A stretch of DNA of 64,000 nucleotides from contig JAQFVV010000286.1 in assembly GCA_028023455.1 (NCBI GenBank), forward strand, positions 298,358-362,357, read 5' to 3'. This stretch comes from Epiperipatus broadwayi. Taxonomy: Eukaryota; Onychophora; Udeonychophora; Euonychophora; Peripatidae. How positions within the stretch are numbered: position 1 is the first letter of the stretch; every line of letters begins with the position of its first letter. Both the position numbers and the translations under genes were made by a program. Under the pieces are notes generated by a model. That model was not told where the DNA came from. It saw nothing but the letters and a program-made list of their open reading frames with translations, and made no database searches. This document shows positions 11,823 through 24,193 of the stretch, piece by piece.

Positions 11823-14220
11823 GAAGCTATAATTTGGGAGAACAATCTGATATTTAAACCAGGGACATTAATAAGAACTGAAAAAATGGATTGGGTAACT
11901 TTGAAATTTAATTAACAAATTTTTCTTATTTACTTATTAAAAGTAAATTTTAATTTCCACAGTGAAGCATTTTTTTCTTTTGATACAGAAACATTAAGCG
12001 TTTGTTTATTGATTGTTTATTCTCAATACTACATAACATTACACATGCACAGTTTAAATTCAATAAACTTACTTTTTCCATTATTTTTGATTTTATTTAT
12101 TATATATTGTAATACTAAAATGTTTTTTTTTTATTATTGTCCTTTACTCATTGTGATAATTAAGTAACCTATCAATATATGCTTTATCATGATTTTTTAT
12201 TATTTATTTTTGCACATTAAATTTGATATTTTTTTTTTATACTCAAGGTTGCAATAATATTTTTATATATGTGATTTATGTATTAATCTATAATATAGGG
12301 GTACCCATTTTAAATATATATGTTGACATATCACAGGGTGTATGTGTGTGTGACTGCTTATTCCAACCCATCAAAAATAGGTTATGCATAGTTAATTTAA
12401 ATATAGCAAATTGAAGAGCAGGGTTTCGCATATGTATGAAAGTAACAAAAAAAAACACACACATTACATAAATGAAATTTACCTTTATGATGTATAATAA
12501 GCAGGGAAGATATTAAATAAGCATTCAATAGAATATTTTTTATGTCAGTTTAAGCTAACTTATTTCAAAATATGTAGTAACATGAGCAGATATATAAAAT
12601 TAGTTGGTTATGCATATAGTTTTAAGACATTTTGTTTAATTATATATTTAATTGAGTCAATTGTATATTTAGTAATTTAATTTAAAACAAAAAAAGGAAG
12701 AGTGTTAATAAATATAATTATACCATATTTGGTTTCCGAGTTATTATTATTAATATTGTTATATTTTTTCTTCTCTTGATTCTATTGTTTTGATTGATCA
12801 TCATCACCCATAAATGTTAAGCATAGGATATTAGTTTACATATAAGGATGTTTAATGATTATGCTTGACATATAACTAAGTTTTTTGAGAAGTTATATGT
12901 TAATAATAAAAAGACTAAAATTATGTTGTGCCCAAGAGTTATGATCACTATCATTGCTGAATAAATAATAATCATTAAATCAAATATTAAAAATAATTAA
13001 TATGTTTAGTAAATAGGGGTTTATAAAAAGTTGAATATCATGTGGTAAGATTCATGATGATCATTCATCATCACTGGTAAATATTGATGATTGAATAATA
13101 GTTTTAACTATAAAAATATTTTGAGTAAATATAACCATAAACGTATATAAATGCTAGTGAGTATTATAATTAAATCCCAGTTTAACATAAGATGATTTTA
13201 ATAAGGTGCCTATATGCTTATAAAAGATAAATTTGTTGTTATGAGTTCATTATAAAGCTGTGGTTGGTATCATCATCATTATCATTATATTACAATGTAT
13301 AAGTAAATTAAGTAATTAAGTTTAATGGACATATAACTAAGTAATGGTCTTCACTATGTGTGTTTGGAAGCCATTAGTAAGAGTATACTTGCATCAGTAC
13401 ATCAATATACTTAAACTGAGCTAGTAATATCTATAGGAGTGTTGGATATATAAATTTAATGGTATTAAGATCTTATAATTTTATTGACATAAATAAAATA
13501 TAAGAATGTCTTTTTTGTTGTTATTCATTAGTCATCTAAGCCATGTGTAGTAAAAATGTACCAAATGGGTTTGAACCCAGTACACTATGGACAGATAATA
13601 TTTATCTATGTTTAAAACAATCAAATGGCTACCCATGGAAAACACATGTACTTAGCTAAGCTGAATAAAAGTGATCAAGTCCCTTTTTCAACTTATTAAC
13701 TTTCTTTGATTTTTTTTAAAATTTATTATAAATAGTGCCGATGTGTGCATGTGACTATGAATGGTCTTATATATATAGAAAGAGGAAGGGAAGGATTCTT
13801 TGTTAAAAGAACCTATTATTGGAGATAAGCGTAATGCACTCAATGGATTTCACAGTAATTTTATTCAATTGTTAAAGCTAGTATTGGTTTATCTAATGAC
13901 AATGGCTAGTATATTTTGTTACTTAAAATGACTTCCCAATATTGAAATATTTTAAATCTTAAATGATGGCAGTGATTAATTTTCATTTCTTATTTTGTGT
14001 GTTGAGAAATGGGATAATTTATTTATCTCATTACTAGTATGACTGGATTAATGTTTATGATAGTTGCAAAAGGGTTATGGTGTTATATTTAATTAATTAC
14101 AAATGGAAGCCCAATGAAAATATGATATATATTTCCATATTCTTATTTATAGATTAGCATCTTTCTTATTTAATTATCAGCTATCATAGTAAATGTATTT
14201 CATCATTTTTTTATTCGGTT

Positions 14221-14221
<1 letters not shown>
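11823..14221. other. AT-rich sequence with one weak SINE-like relic
   Basis: No gene is supported. Near 13565-13580 the palindromic phrase 'tgggtttgaaccca' resembles a Pol III B box in which the CpG has decayed, but no matching A box was found. Trinucleotide-like 'atcatcatc' tracts occur near 13270. Confidence 0.4.
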
Positions 14222-14266
<45 letters not shown>

Positions 14267-15053
14267 AAGGAATGAAAAATACACCCTTTCTTTTGAAGTG
14301 CTATTATAGTTTTAAAAAAATCTCTTTGATTTGGTTATTAGATAAGGATTTGTAAATAGTTTATTATTGTTATTGTTGTTTGTTGTTTTTAATTGTATTT
14401 GATTCATTTTTATTTATTTATTGTGATATATGCTTTGTTTTGTGTTGGTGAGATTTTAATAGCAATGGATATATATAAATTAGCAAGTGTGTATGTATAT
14501 AAATAATTATCAACAGTAGAATTTAAATTGCAAGTTATAATTAGATTGTATTTTTTTTTTTGGGGGGGGGGGATTATAAAACATGTAATGGCACTATTCT
14601 GGTTGTTTATTTATTTATTTTGTAGATTACAAAATAAATTTTTCAATGTAATATTTTTTATTATTGACATTATTATTTTGTTATTTAAAAAATATTTTAA
14701 AATCAACAATCAGCAGTATTAAAGATTTTTAAGTTAGTGTGTGAGTTATAACCATAGGACAAAGATTACTATGGAAACACAAAAAAATATTCATCATAAA
14801 ACAGAAGAAAGTTGTCACAACTTTATTTTGTCTATTCCACAAATTCTTCTTTGAATAGCAATATAATAATTACAGGACCAAGATATAACATCAAAATGAT
14901 TGACTAAGTACACTTTATTATCCAGAGCAATTTCAGCCCTTTTGCATGTCTTATTTCACTATTGGAGTCCAGTAAAATATGCAGCCTAAAACCAAACCTG
15001 CATTTGTAAACAAACCTCAAAAAAATAGCTATGTATATATATATATATATATA
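14222..15053 (-). repeat. Dispersed repeat family R1, copy b (inverted to copy a)
   Basis: Reverse-complement counterpart of 54-858, recognisable along nearly the whole length. It is bounded by long TA tracts at 14222-14262 and 15034-15053. Copy-specific features include a T run followed by a G run at about 14555-14572. The open frame at 14528-14722 lies inside this repeat and is not conserved in copy a, so it is not called as a gene. Confidence 0.7.
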
Positions 15054-15419
15054 TAGTTTTTTTTAATCATTCTAAACTTAATAATCATAAGCGATTTATT
15101 TCTAAGGCTGAATATAAATTCCAGCATTGTTAATATGTATAATATATCAAAGTTATTTCAGTCTTTTCTGGGATTGACAAAATAAAAGAAAAACATCAGA
15201 AGTAATTAGTGAACAGTGAAGTAAAGAAAATTAAAGGGGATAATTAAAATTTGGTCATTTTTTGTTTTTTATTTGTTTATTATATATATATATTAATATA
15301 ACCTTTCAAATTTTATCTTTTTAAAAATATATACATTTGTGATATCTAAAACTAACTTATAATCTTTTTTTTGAATGTTTAAACTTACTAATAATAATGA
15401 AAGTCAATTTTTAATATAT

Positions 15420-17577
15420 TGTAACGATCCAGAGTAGGTAGACTTACGTACTCTCCACTACAGGGCGCCATCTAGGCATTTGAACCTAGAAAAATTTATA
15501 GAGTAGGCAGATACATAAGAAAAAAAAATTTTTTTTTTTATATTTTGCATCCTGTCATTAGCCCATGTCACTAGCTCAGTGGAATAGCAGAGATTTAATA
15601 ATATAATCTAAGAGTATATATAAAAAAAGAATAAAATAAGCCACTGCCAGTAATTAACATACAAACATTTATTTATGCACATATATATAAGATTTAAAAT
15701 TATTTTAGTATTAGTTTTACATTTTAACATTTAACATTATTTTTAACTTTACTTTAATTTACATTTAATTACTATTATATTATAATTTTACATTTTAATT
15801 AAGTTCGCACATATAAATTTATGAAAGCTTGTTTATAATGTTGAATACAGATCGGTTACATAGATTTCACGGTCAAAAACATTTCAAAATAAACATAAAC
15901 GATCAAAATACAAAATTATTGATTACTGACAATTGCGGAAGGAAATTTATACGTAACCCAATAGTATTCACCATAAGATACTTGCATTGTCACCAATAAC
16001 TTAAAAGACATCTGAATAAATACATTTTAGATACTCACCGTAAGGTATCATTATTTATCGAATGTCTATATATTTTGATCAAATATGAAAACCCAAAACA
16101 TACTTAACCGATAACCAATCCATGCAAGCATCTATAAACAACTTAAATTTAATGCATTTTTATTTAGGGTCAAGTATGAATAAACTACATAGATTTGCAT
16201 TTGAAAATAAAATATTCTATCCCTATTTAACCTTAGGCTAAAATTCGCAGTCAAACTGGCATCAATTCATCTGATATATCGATGTATTCAATGTAATACG
16301 GAATACAACAGCACCAAAAAGATTAAGAGAAGGCATTGACCCTCATCAGATAGGAATATGACATCTATCAGACAAGAAGAGCAGTAAAAAAAAAACTCCA
16401 TAGAAAGGAACTGCGCTCTGCGTCTTATAATTCCTTCCATAGGCAAAACAGGAGAGTGCGGTGTATGCAGCGATTCTGCCAGTAGCGAATCTCTGACTAC
16501 ATCTACTAACTACATCAATATATCCAATCCATTGACCCAATTTAACAACGACACAAATAACCTAAGATTACCCTCCCCTAATATAACTTTACAAATCTAT
16601 ACAGCCATTCACGCCCGACTTAAGTTTAACATTTATATAATTAATTTAACGAAAAACAAAAAAAATCATGATAAAAACTTAAAAAACAAAAAATAAATAA
16701 ATGGAAATGATTTTACATAAATAAGAAAAAAAAATACATCAAATAACACTATTAATAAAGAATTTAGTTTGGTCAGATAGGATTCTATTTGTAACAATTA
16801 AATTACTAGGAAAGTTTAAAATTTGAAGTTCTTAGTGTTTTCAAATTAATATTGTTCGTTAAATTTTATAAAGTTCTTACGGTTTTAGAAATGTTCATCT
16901 TTAACAGTTGCTTGCTGTTTGAAATCCAGCGTTAAATTTCCCGATGATCCTGTGGTCCTCTGAATATAAGAAAAGTGATGTTTCATTTTTCCATTTTATA
17001 ACAACTGAAGGGATTGAACGTGAGTCTTTTTCAATCCCTTCTCCTTCACTTCCGCACTAACACATATCTGTCACATCGTAAATAATCAATAACTAACTAA
17101 TAATTTCCAAACTTGTTCTTTCATTGCGTCACCGATTCGATGGTCCTTTCGCTGCGGTCTGATTCCATAGGGATTTCTTCTTATTTGCTAACAGTTTCTA
17201 TTATTTTCCTATCTGACCGATGTTTTTACATTTAAATGCCCAAGGCTGGTTTACATTTAACTAATTAACAATCATTTCCATTTCTGATTAATTAACCTGT
17301 TTTCCAAATCAAAAATATATTTAAAGATAAATTTAAAGATATAATTTTATCTTCAAATCTTTTTAAAATTTAGTTTTAAAATACTTTTTCTTTAATAAAG
17401 TTTTATTTTAATAATTTTTCATTATCTGTGCAATTTAATATATATATGAGTTTAAGATGATATTTAATTTCAATTTTTAATTCTTAAAGAAAATTTTTAA
17501 ATACGAACTTTTTAATTTACTTTCATGTTTAATAAATATAAAAAAAAACAATGTAAGGAACATCTGTGCTCGTTACA
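15420..17577. mobile_element. Probable solo LTR (2158 bp)
   Basis: The block begins TGTAACGA and ends TCGTTACA, a perfect 8-bp terminal inverted repeat of the TG...CA type used by LTR retroelements. ATAT flanks both sides and could be a 4-bp target duplication, although the local TA-rich sequence weakens that. Inside, CpG content is clearly higher than in the surroundings, and there is no reverse transcriptase or gag frame. The first ~75 bases, including an 'agggcgcca' block, resemble the right end of the block at 56567-58746 read on the minus strand. A long MITE is the alternative. Confidence 0.55.
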
Positions 17578-17900
17578 ATATATATATTTGTTTATTTTTT
17601 TTGTCAGAAATTTTATATCTTAAATTGCACAAATATATTGTTAAATACCAAGTTAAAATAGTGATTGTAATAATATATGTTTTTTTAATATCGTATTTCA
17701 TTCACGTTTTACATATATATATATATATATCATTAAATAATAAATGTCATTTTAATTGTATTGTTAGATGTATTTCGAAAAGTATGGATCAAGTCATAGT
17801 ATTGAATATTAGATTTATAGATTAATATCCCCACATGGCTGTTATGTAGAAGTTGTCTTTTATATATGTTTAGCCTAAACATAAAGGTTCATATGACATG

Positions 17901-17934
<34 letters not shown>
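17901..17934. repeat. (AT)n(GT)n microsatellite
   Basis: A compound AT then GT tract. Nearby TA tracts lie at about 17711-17730 and a GT tract at about 18754-18768. Confidence 0.9.
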
Positions 17935-17936
<2 letters not shown>

Positions 17937-18053
17937 ATAAAATAAATAAAATGTCCATTAATTAAAAACAAAATGGTAATTTATAATTGAAATAATAAAT
18001 TTAATGGTTTACAAACTATTACAAACAGTCCTTAAATCCGCAGAAGTACTTTC

Positions 18054-18265
18054 GGTAAATACAATATTATAGTTTAAATTCTTTTGTAGCGCTTTTGATT
18101 ATGTGGTAATCCTCATCAGCTTTAATTGAATTTCAAATTTATTAAACTTAATGTTATGTATATTTCCATAACTTTAAAAATTTTGAAATTCAGTTAAAGC
18201 TGACAAGGATTACCACGTAATCGAAAGTGCTACAAAAGAATTTAAACTATAATATTGTATTTACC
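18054..18265. repeat. Hairpin-forming inverted repeat with two hammerhead-like cores
   Basis: Two arms of 84 bp (18054-18137 and 18182-18265) are reverse complements with few differences and enclose a 44-nt loop. Each arm holds one hammerhead-like core, pointing in opposite directions. The left arm, on minus (18088-18119), reads CTGATGAG, a GATTA/TAATC stem, then AAAA and the self-complementary AGCGCT. The right arm, on plus (18200-18231), reads CTGACAAG, the same stem, then GAAAGTGCT. A convincing stem I was not seen. Head-to-head copies with such motifs are known at the termini of Penelope-like elements. Confidence 0.55.
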
Positions 18266-18269
18266 GTTA

Positions 18270-19700
18270 AAATTTATATATATATAATATTTTATAATGG
18301 ATACTGTATTTTACATTTATATATATATATTGTGCTAGGCATTTAATAAAGCCTTAAGTTGATAAAGTTATGACGTGAATGATGAACTTTGCAGGCTATG
18401 ATATATGTCTTATATTGGTAATAAGTCCATGTAGTTGATGTTCATAATAAAAGATATGATTTAAAATAAAGTAAAATAAATAAATACTTATAGCATAGTG
18501 GAACAGAGCTTTTTACATTGTTTTTTGTATCATCTTGTATGTCGATCCAGTTTTAAAGAGATACATCTATTATCTAAATTATTAATTTAACAATCTATTA
18601 CTAATTTACTTCTTTATTTATTGATTGATTGATTTTACAACAGTTTTATACAATTCCTATGTAAAATATAAACTGCAAGTTATGTTTATTATCGGTAAAT
18701 CTTTTATTTGATTTATATTTTTAAAAAATTGAACATTTGAAAAGTAAATCAGTTTGTGTGTGTGTGTGTTTTCCACATATATATTTATGCTATTATAAAA
18801 TATCACAATTACAATCTTGGAATAAAGCTTATATCATTTGTTTTATATAAAAAAAAGAATGACTTTGAGTTTTCATTTGAAGTCTATTAATATCTGGCTT
18901 TTCTCTTTTTAATGCAGCAGTTATTAGGTAATATGGCAAATTTATCCATCAACTAAATTATAATATTGTGTATTGATTAATTATTATGTAAACCATCATT
19001 AATTGAAATATTAAATCACATAAAATCTTGCTTGTGAACATATATATTGGATTCATCAAAATTCCCTTTGTTCCAATTTATATTTAGTAACTAATCACAT
19101 TGTTAGTTAGGTTAATCCTGAGAATTAACCAATTAACATGCCTTAGTCAATGCTTTGTAATATCTAGATTTATTTTATATAGCTAGTCAAAGTAACAATA
19201 TAAGTAGTAATTAGATTACATTCACTCATGTGTAATATATTTTCTGTAGTGTAGATAATTTATTATCCATAACTTTATAAATTAATAATTTGTTCAAATA
19301 AAGTTAAACATCATAACTGATTCATTGTAATTCATATTCAATGGCTGTAATTAGTTATACTTTATTATATTTATTTTTGAACAAAATTGATCAAAACCTG
19401 AGAGACATGATAGTGGAAATAGATTGTCCATTTTAATTAATCCACAATTATTGAAGTGATTTTATTTCTATTTATATGGATACCACATTCTATTACATTT
19501 GGTATCCCAATTGGAGTTTTTATCTCATTTGTGGCTATCAATAATTAAGATAATTTCATTTCTTCAAACATAAATAACATTCTGTATTACATTTTTATTA
19601 CAATTTCATCTTCCTTCATTTAAATACAACATATTATTATATTTGCTGCCCAATGGTCGGAGCCATGTCATTTCTTCATACATTGCATATACATACTATT
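18270..19700. other. AT-rich sequence, nothing recognised
   Basis: Apart from short TA and GT tracts there is no supported gene, RNA or repeat partner in this stretch. Confidence 0.5.

Positions 19701-19702
<2 letters not shown>

Positions 19703-19747
<45 letters not shown>
19703..19747. repeat. (TA)n microsatellite at the Gypsy element's left edge
   Basis: A TA tract of about 45 bp ends six bases before the left LTR. The element may have inserted into this tract, which would hide any AT-only target duplication. Confidence 0.95.
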
Positions 19748-19752
<5 letters not shown>

Positions 19753-22195
19753 TGTGGCCTGTCTATAGGTGGTACGACCCTGAGCAGAATTTCCAAGTCC
19801 CTTATATTAGGCCCTAATTGGATTCTGGCTAGGTTCTATTAACAAACTTACTATATCCTGACCATTTTCTTTAACTATAACAATTAAATTTAGATAAGAT
19901 TAGTATTTATCCCAAGTTACTTTGACATGAGTAAATATTTCTAAAATAAGATGTATTTTAAATATAATTAACATGAGACTCGTTTACCCATAAACAGATC
20001 ACATCCCCTTAACATTAAACAAATACAAAATATTTGTTCAATGGCATAAGAATACCTAGATACTCTTCCTTATTAAATATCCACATACTCTCATGGCTAA
20101 CAATAATATCTAATGTATTACTTTATATTTATAACTATTAAGTTTTAATTCAATCACTCATTAAATTAATCTGTTAGATAATTACAGATAAACTTTGATT
20201 CATATTATGTTTAATAATTAAGATTGGCAATAATGACAAAAATAACTTTAAAATAAGGAGATCTCAGGAAAATCATTGATTTGTTAATTCTGCATACTAC
20301 TTATGGAATATCAAGAGGGATTTTACAAATTTCCATGGATAGTGTACAAATTAAGAAAGGTTTATAATTTAAATTCATAGTCAAGTTTTATATGTATGTT
20401 CTTTAATACTGAATATTAAAATAGTATTATTAACTAAACTGTGATTAACACTAATACTTTTACTAATAACTAATGTATCATTTAATTTTATATTAATAAA
20501 TACACTTTAATAATTGGCAATATCATCAATGACCTATGGGATCAAGGCAGCATGTAACAAGTAATAAAATCTTTACTAAGAGATTTATGCTTATTAAACT
20601 GTTAGATTTGCTTTAAATTGAATTGACTTTTCATTTTAATTTTGACTATACATTTTAAGTTGTGTGATGTGGTGAAAATGAGCCCAGAAAAGATATGCAG
20701 CAATTAGAATTTAATAAAACTTTTAAAACAATAATTTTAAATAATATTCATTACAAATGATAATAAACATTTCCATTAATATCAAATTTAAAATAATTAA
20801 TAATAAAATGATATACATATATTATCATAACAATAACAACAGAACTTATAATTAATCTTCAGAGTATTATTATTAAATAAAACTAATGATTTCCCATTAT
20901 ATGTTGAGATATTTATCCCTATGCATGTGAACTATATATCACACATTCAGTTTATTAAACAATCATATATTTTTTTCATTTATGATCCATTAGTTCAATC
21001 TCTACATAATAATAGTACTTGATGATTAATTAACAATACAAAACAATAAGTGAGAACATAGGATCATAATTCTGGAGGTTATTAAGCGAACAAAATTAAT
21101 ACTTTTATCTTTCCTATAATAAAGAAAATCATTGTATTTAGTTTATCAATTCGCCCATGTAAGTACAACCTTCCCTCTGGATTGTGTATATATCATTTTA
21201 AATACCCTTTCATACTAAAATATCGAGTATATTTGTTTATTTAAAGGATTCATAATCTTTAAACTTAACTGAATTATTAAATAATTATTAATATAACAAC
21301 ACTTGAATTACTTCCTTATTAAATGATTTAGTTCTACCCCCCCCCCCATTATACTAACAAATCATAGATTAAAAATATAAATATAAACATTAGAAAGAAG
21401 TTCTCTTTTAAACTCTCAGCTAAAGTATAAGAACAATTTTAAATTTTCCAGTTGTTCCACACTCCATAAACTTATTATAACGTTTTTATTTTTCCTTATT
21501 TTCTGAAGATTCTGCTTATCCTAAGATTTGCGCGAGGTATTTGAGTTACTGCAACAATAATCCTTGTTTTATTCTTTGTTTAGTAATAAAAATTTATTTG
21601 TGGCTTTCCTTATCTATTTTAGATGATATATATTTCTCTCTATAGTAAAAGGCACACTTATGATTTTAATTAAAAATGTGTCGTGCAATGTTTTTTTTCA
21701 GCTAAAACTTTATAGAAACTGACACCCCTGCCGGAATGGCTCAGAATAAATAATTCTATTTCACGTTGTAATTAAGATTTATATATATACAGAATAATAA
21801 TACACACTTTTCATTTATTACTAATTTAATTCCATTGAATTTTAAATATTTATGCTTAACTGTCTCCAAGAGATTTACTATTCTTTTATCTATCCTTATT
21901 GGATATTGCCGATGTTTATTTATTTCCTTTGGTTTATTATTGTAATTCATTTGTTCCACAACACAATTATTGTTCATTTTCAGTGAGTATATATGTTGAG
22001 CATTCATCTCCGATGATTTCTTCAATATTTATTAATTTTCAAGAGATTATTGGGAATTACCAATTATTGACTTGCCCAGTAGAAAAACGATTAATTTATT
22101 CCATTATTTTAACAACACAGCTTATAATTATCCATGTATATTGATGTAGAGTTGTAAATCATAAGGTTTTAGGAATTTTAATCCAACTTTGTACA
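19753..22195 (-). repeat. Gypsy 3' LTR (left copy, 2443 bp)
   Basis: Shares near-identity with 28198-30624. On the plus strand it begins TGTGGCCTG and ends TTTGTACA, so it has TG...CA termini. A C-run near 21337-21347 differs in length from the other copy. A small open frame on minus, 21756-22025, is also present in the other LTR, but the two versions differ mainly by amino-acid-changing substitutions, so I do not call it a gene. Confidence 0.93.
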
Positions 22196-22197
22196 TA

Positions 22198-22207
22198 CCC
22201 TCCCTTC
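22198..22207 (-). other. Gypsy polypurine tract
   Basis: On the minus strand this reads GAAGGGAGGG. It lies two bases before the 3' LTR start (TGTACAAAG), the normal place for the primer of plus-strand DNA synthesis. Confidence 0.75.
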
Positions 22208-22483
22208 ATTTAATTTTAAATTTTATAATACTTAACCTTTGAAAAAAAATATTTTATATTGATTTCTACTGCATGGCTTTCTACAATAAATAAATGAACA
22301 AAATTCCCTGTACTCTTGAATTTCACTATTAAGTCTATTAATGCCTTTGAACCATTCATCAACTCTAAATATCACACTAATTTTACTATTAGGTTTATTA
22401 ATTTGTCTTTAAATTAATAAACTGTAAATTTCACAATAACTAAATTGATAATCCCTATTACACTAATTTTGACAGCTTCTGTT

Positions 22484-22954
22484 TTAGACTCTTACAGAAT
22501 AGGGAATGAGGCTTCGGACATTATATGTTCCTCTAACACCTTCTGTAGTTGACAGCAGGAAAGCATTCTCTCCAATCTGTTTTAGAATTTTGTAAGGACC
22601 CTCATACAAGCTTAAGAATTTTTTATATTTATTCTTCTGAACATCACTGACATGAGGTGTTCGTAATAATACTAAATCATCTATTTTGAAGGGGTGTGGC
22701 TTATTATGTGACCTTTTAATTCTTTTCTTGCCCATAATTTTAAGCTTAATTTTTGCTTTTTCCTGATCTATTTTTATATCAATATTTTCCCTAACTATTG
22801 AAAAAGGAGTTATTATTAGAATAAGTTCATGTCTCCCATAATGTAGCCTCATGGGAGAAAAACCAGTAGACTCATGATAAGTTATATTTATATAACTGAT
22901 AATTTTGGGCAATTTACGAACCCATTGGGTATGGCTATCTGGTACATAGACTCA
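22484..22954 (-). pseudogene. Gypsy integrase C-terminal domain with GPY/F module
   Basis: The same frame as the second half of the integrase core continues past the TGA at 22952-22954. It contains FSPMRLHYGRHE, typical of the end of the core, a basic stretch, DDLVLLRTPH, and LYEGPYKILKQIGENAF, which is the GPY/F module of Ty3/Gypsy integrases. No chromodomain follows before the stop at 22484-22486. The remaining ~275 bases to the PPT hold no coding sequence. Confidence 0.85.
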
Positions 22955-23318
22955 AAATAATCTCCTTAACTCTCTCATTATACGCTTACAAGGATTAGAT
23001 TAAGGATTCCTTATGGAGCTTATAATGTGTTTTATACCTTGAATTTGAATCCAGTGATTCCATTGGTGAGATACAAATGCAGTTGCATGATCAGTCAGTA
23101 TACTATCAGGCTTACCAACAATAGGAAATTGATTTCCCATTAAACATTTAATGACATTTTTGCATCAGCTTTTGGTACGGGATATGCTGCTACCCATTTA
23201 CTGAAAACGTCATATGCAACTAAAATAAACTTTTGCCGGTTAAAGGGTGGAAGGGGTCTGTAAAAATCGATGGCTAACAATTCATTAGGCTGGACTATAG
23301 GTTGCAGTACACCTGCAT
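22913..23318 (-). pseudogene. Gypsy pol part 4: integrase catalytic core, broken
   Basis: The first catalytic Asp is in LLAIDFYRPLPPF (codon 23266-23268). A frame break at a T5 run (23157-23161 on plus) follows. In the next frame the second Asp is in LTDHATAF (codon 23090-23092). Thirty-five codons on, where SNPxER-type integrases carry the catalytic Glu, the codon reads AAG, Lys (22985-22987). TAA (23000-23002) and TGA (22952-22954) interrupt this part. The core would insert cDNA into the host genome; this copy cannot encode it. Confidence 0.8.
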
Positions 23319-24193
23319 AGACCTATTACAATATTTTGATTTAAGACAAATGTTGCATGATTTAATGCTTTCTATAATTTTCCTGTACATATTTCTATAA
23401 TAGAAAATAGATTTTAAGACATAAAAAATTTTGGGAGCCCCATAATGACCATATTTATTGTGGATATATACTATTAATTTATCTATTAAAGATTGTGGGA
23501 CTACAATTCTCCATGATTCCTCATCATTGATATTCATCTTAAACATTAAGACATTTTGATATATCTTATATCTTTGATACACTCTTCTAATATATTTATT
23601 AACTTGTGTTTTATTATCCTGATTATTTAAGATAGTCAGGATGCTATTTATTTTTATATGCTGACTTTGAAGTGTAGAGAGATTTTTATAATCTTCCTCT
23701 ATATAATCATCCTGCAGAATATTCATACTGTTGATACATATGTTTTGAGTATTGGGGTTTCTAGCTACCAGGTAGATAGGGTGGCGACTGAGAATATCTG
23801 CAGGAATATTCTTTCTCCCTTCAATATAAATAACTTTATAGTTATATTGTTGGAGATACAAGCTCCACCTTACAAGCCTTTCATTATTTAAGTAACTGCG
23901 ATTTAAAAATTCCAGACTTCTATGGTCTGACAACACAATCACTTCAGAGCCTAACAAGAACTGGCACAATTTCTGAAATTCCCATACAACAGCTAAAGTC
24001 TCTGTTTCTGTGATGGAGTAGTTCAGCTCTGCCCCTCTTAAGTGCCTACTTAAGAAATATAATACCTGGGGCATCTGATTATCATTAAGTTGATATAGTA
24101 CTACTCCCAGACCATAGTGGCTACTATCTATCTGTAGATTTTCAAACTCATTACTATGCTCAATGGTCCAATGCCACTTTTCACCTTTTTTTT
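23295..24193 (-). pseudogene. Gypsy pol part 3: RNase H and integrase zinc domain
   Basis: RNase H starts at LQIDSSHYGLG (first acidic residue). It continues with TETETLAVVWE (Glu), LSDHRSLEFL (Asp) and ADILSRHP (last Asp), so the D-E-D-D order is preserved. After a linker the integrase N-terminal zinc domain shows His-x3-His (HNKYGH) and Cys-x2-Cys (CNIC). The frame is open for about 290 codons before breaking near 23310-23318. This is the best-preserved enzymatic part of the element. Confidence 0.88.

Noticed and set aside
13560-13580. 'tgggtttgaaccca' as a functional Pol III promoter
   Set aside because: The CpG of the B box is lost and no A box lies at the proper distance.
16346-16540. 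64-codon minus-strand open frame in the solo LTR
   Set aside because: No motif, and its position within an LTR argues for chance.
21756-22025. 89-codon and 84-codon minus-strand open frames in the two Gypsy LTRs (also 30203-30457)
   Set aside because: They exist because the LTRs are copies of each other. Of the differences between the two versions, most change the amino acid and few are silent, as expected without selection. The C-termini also differ.
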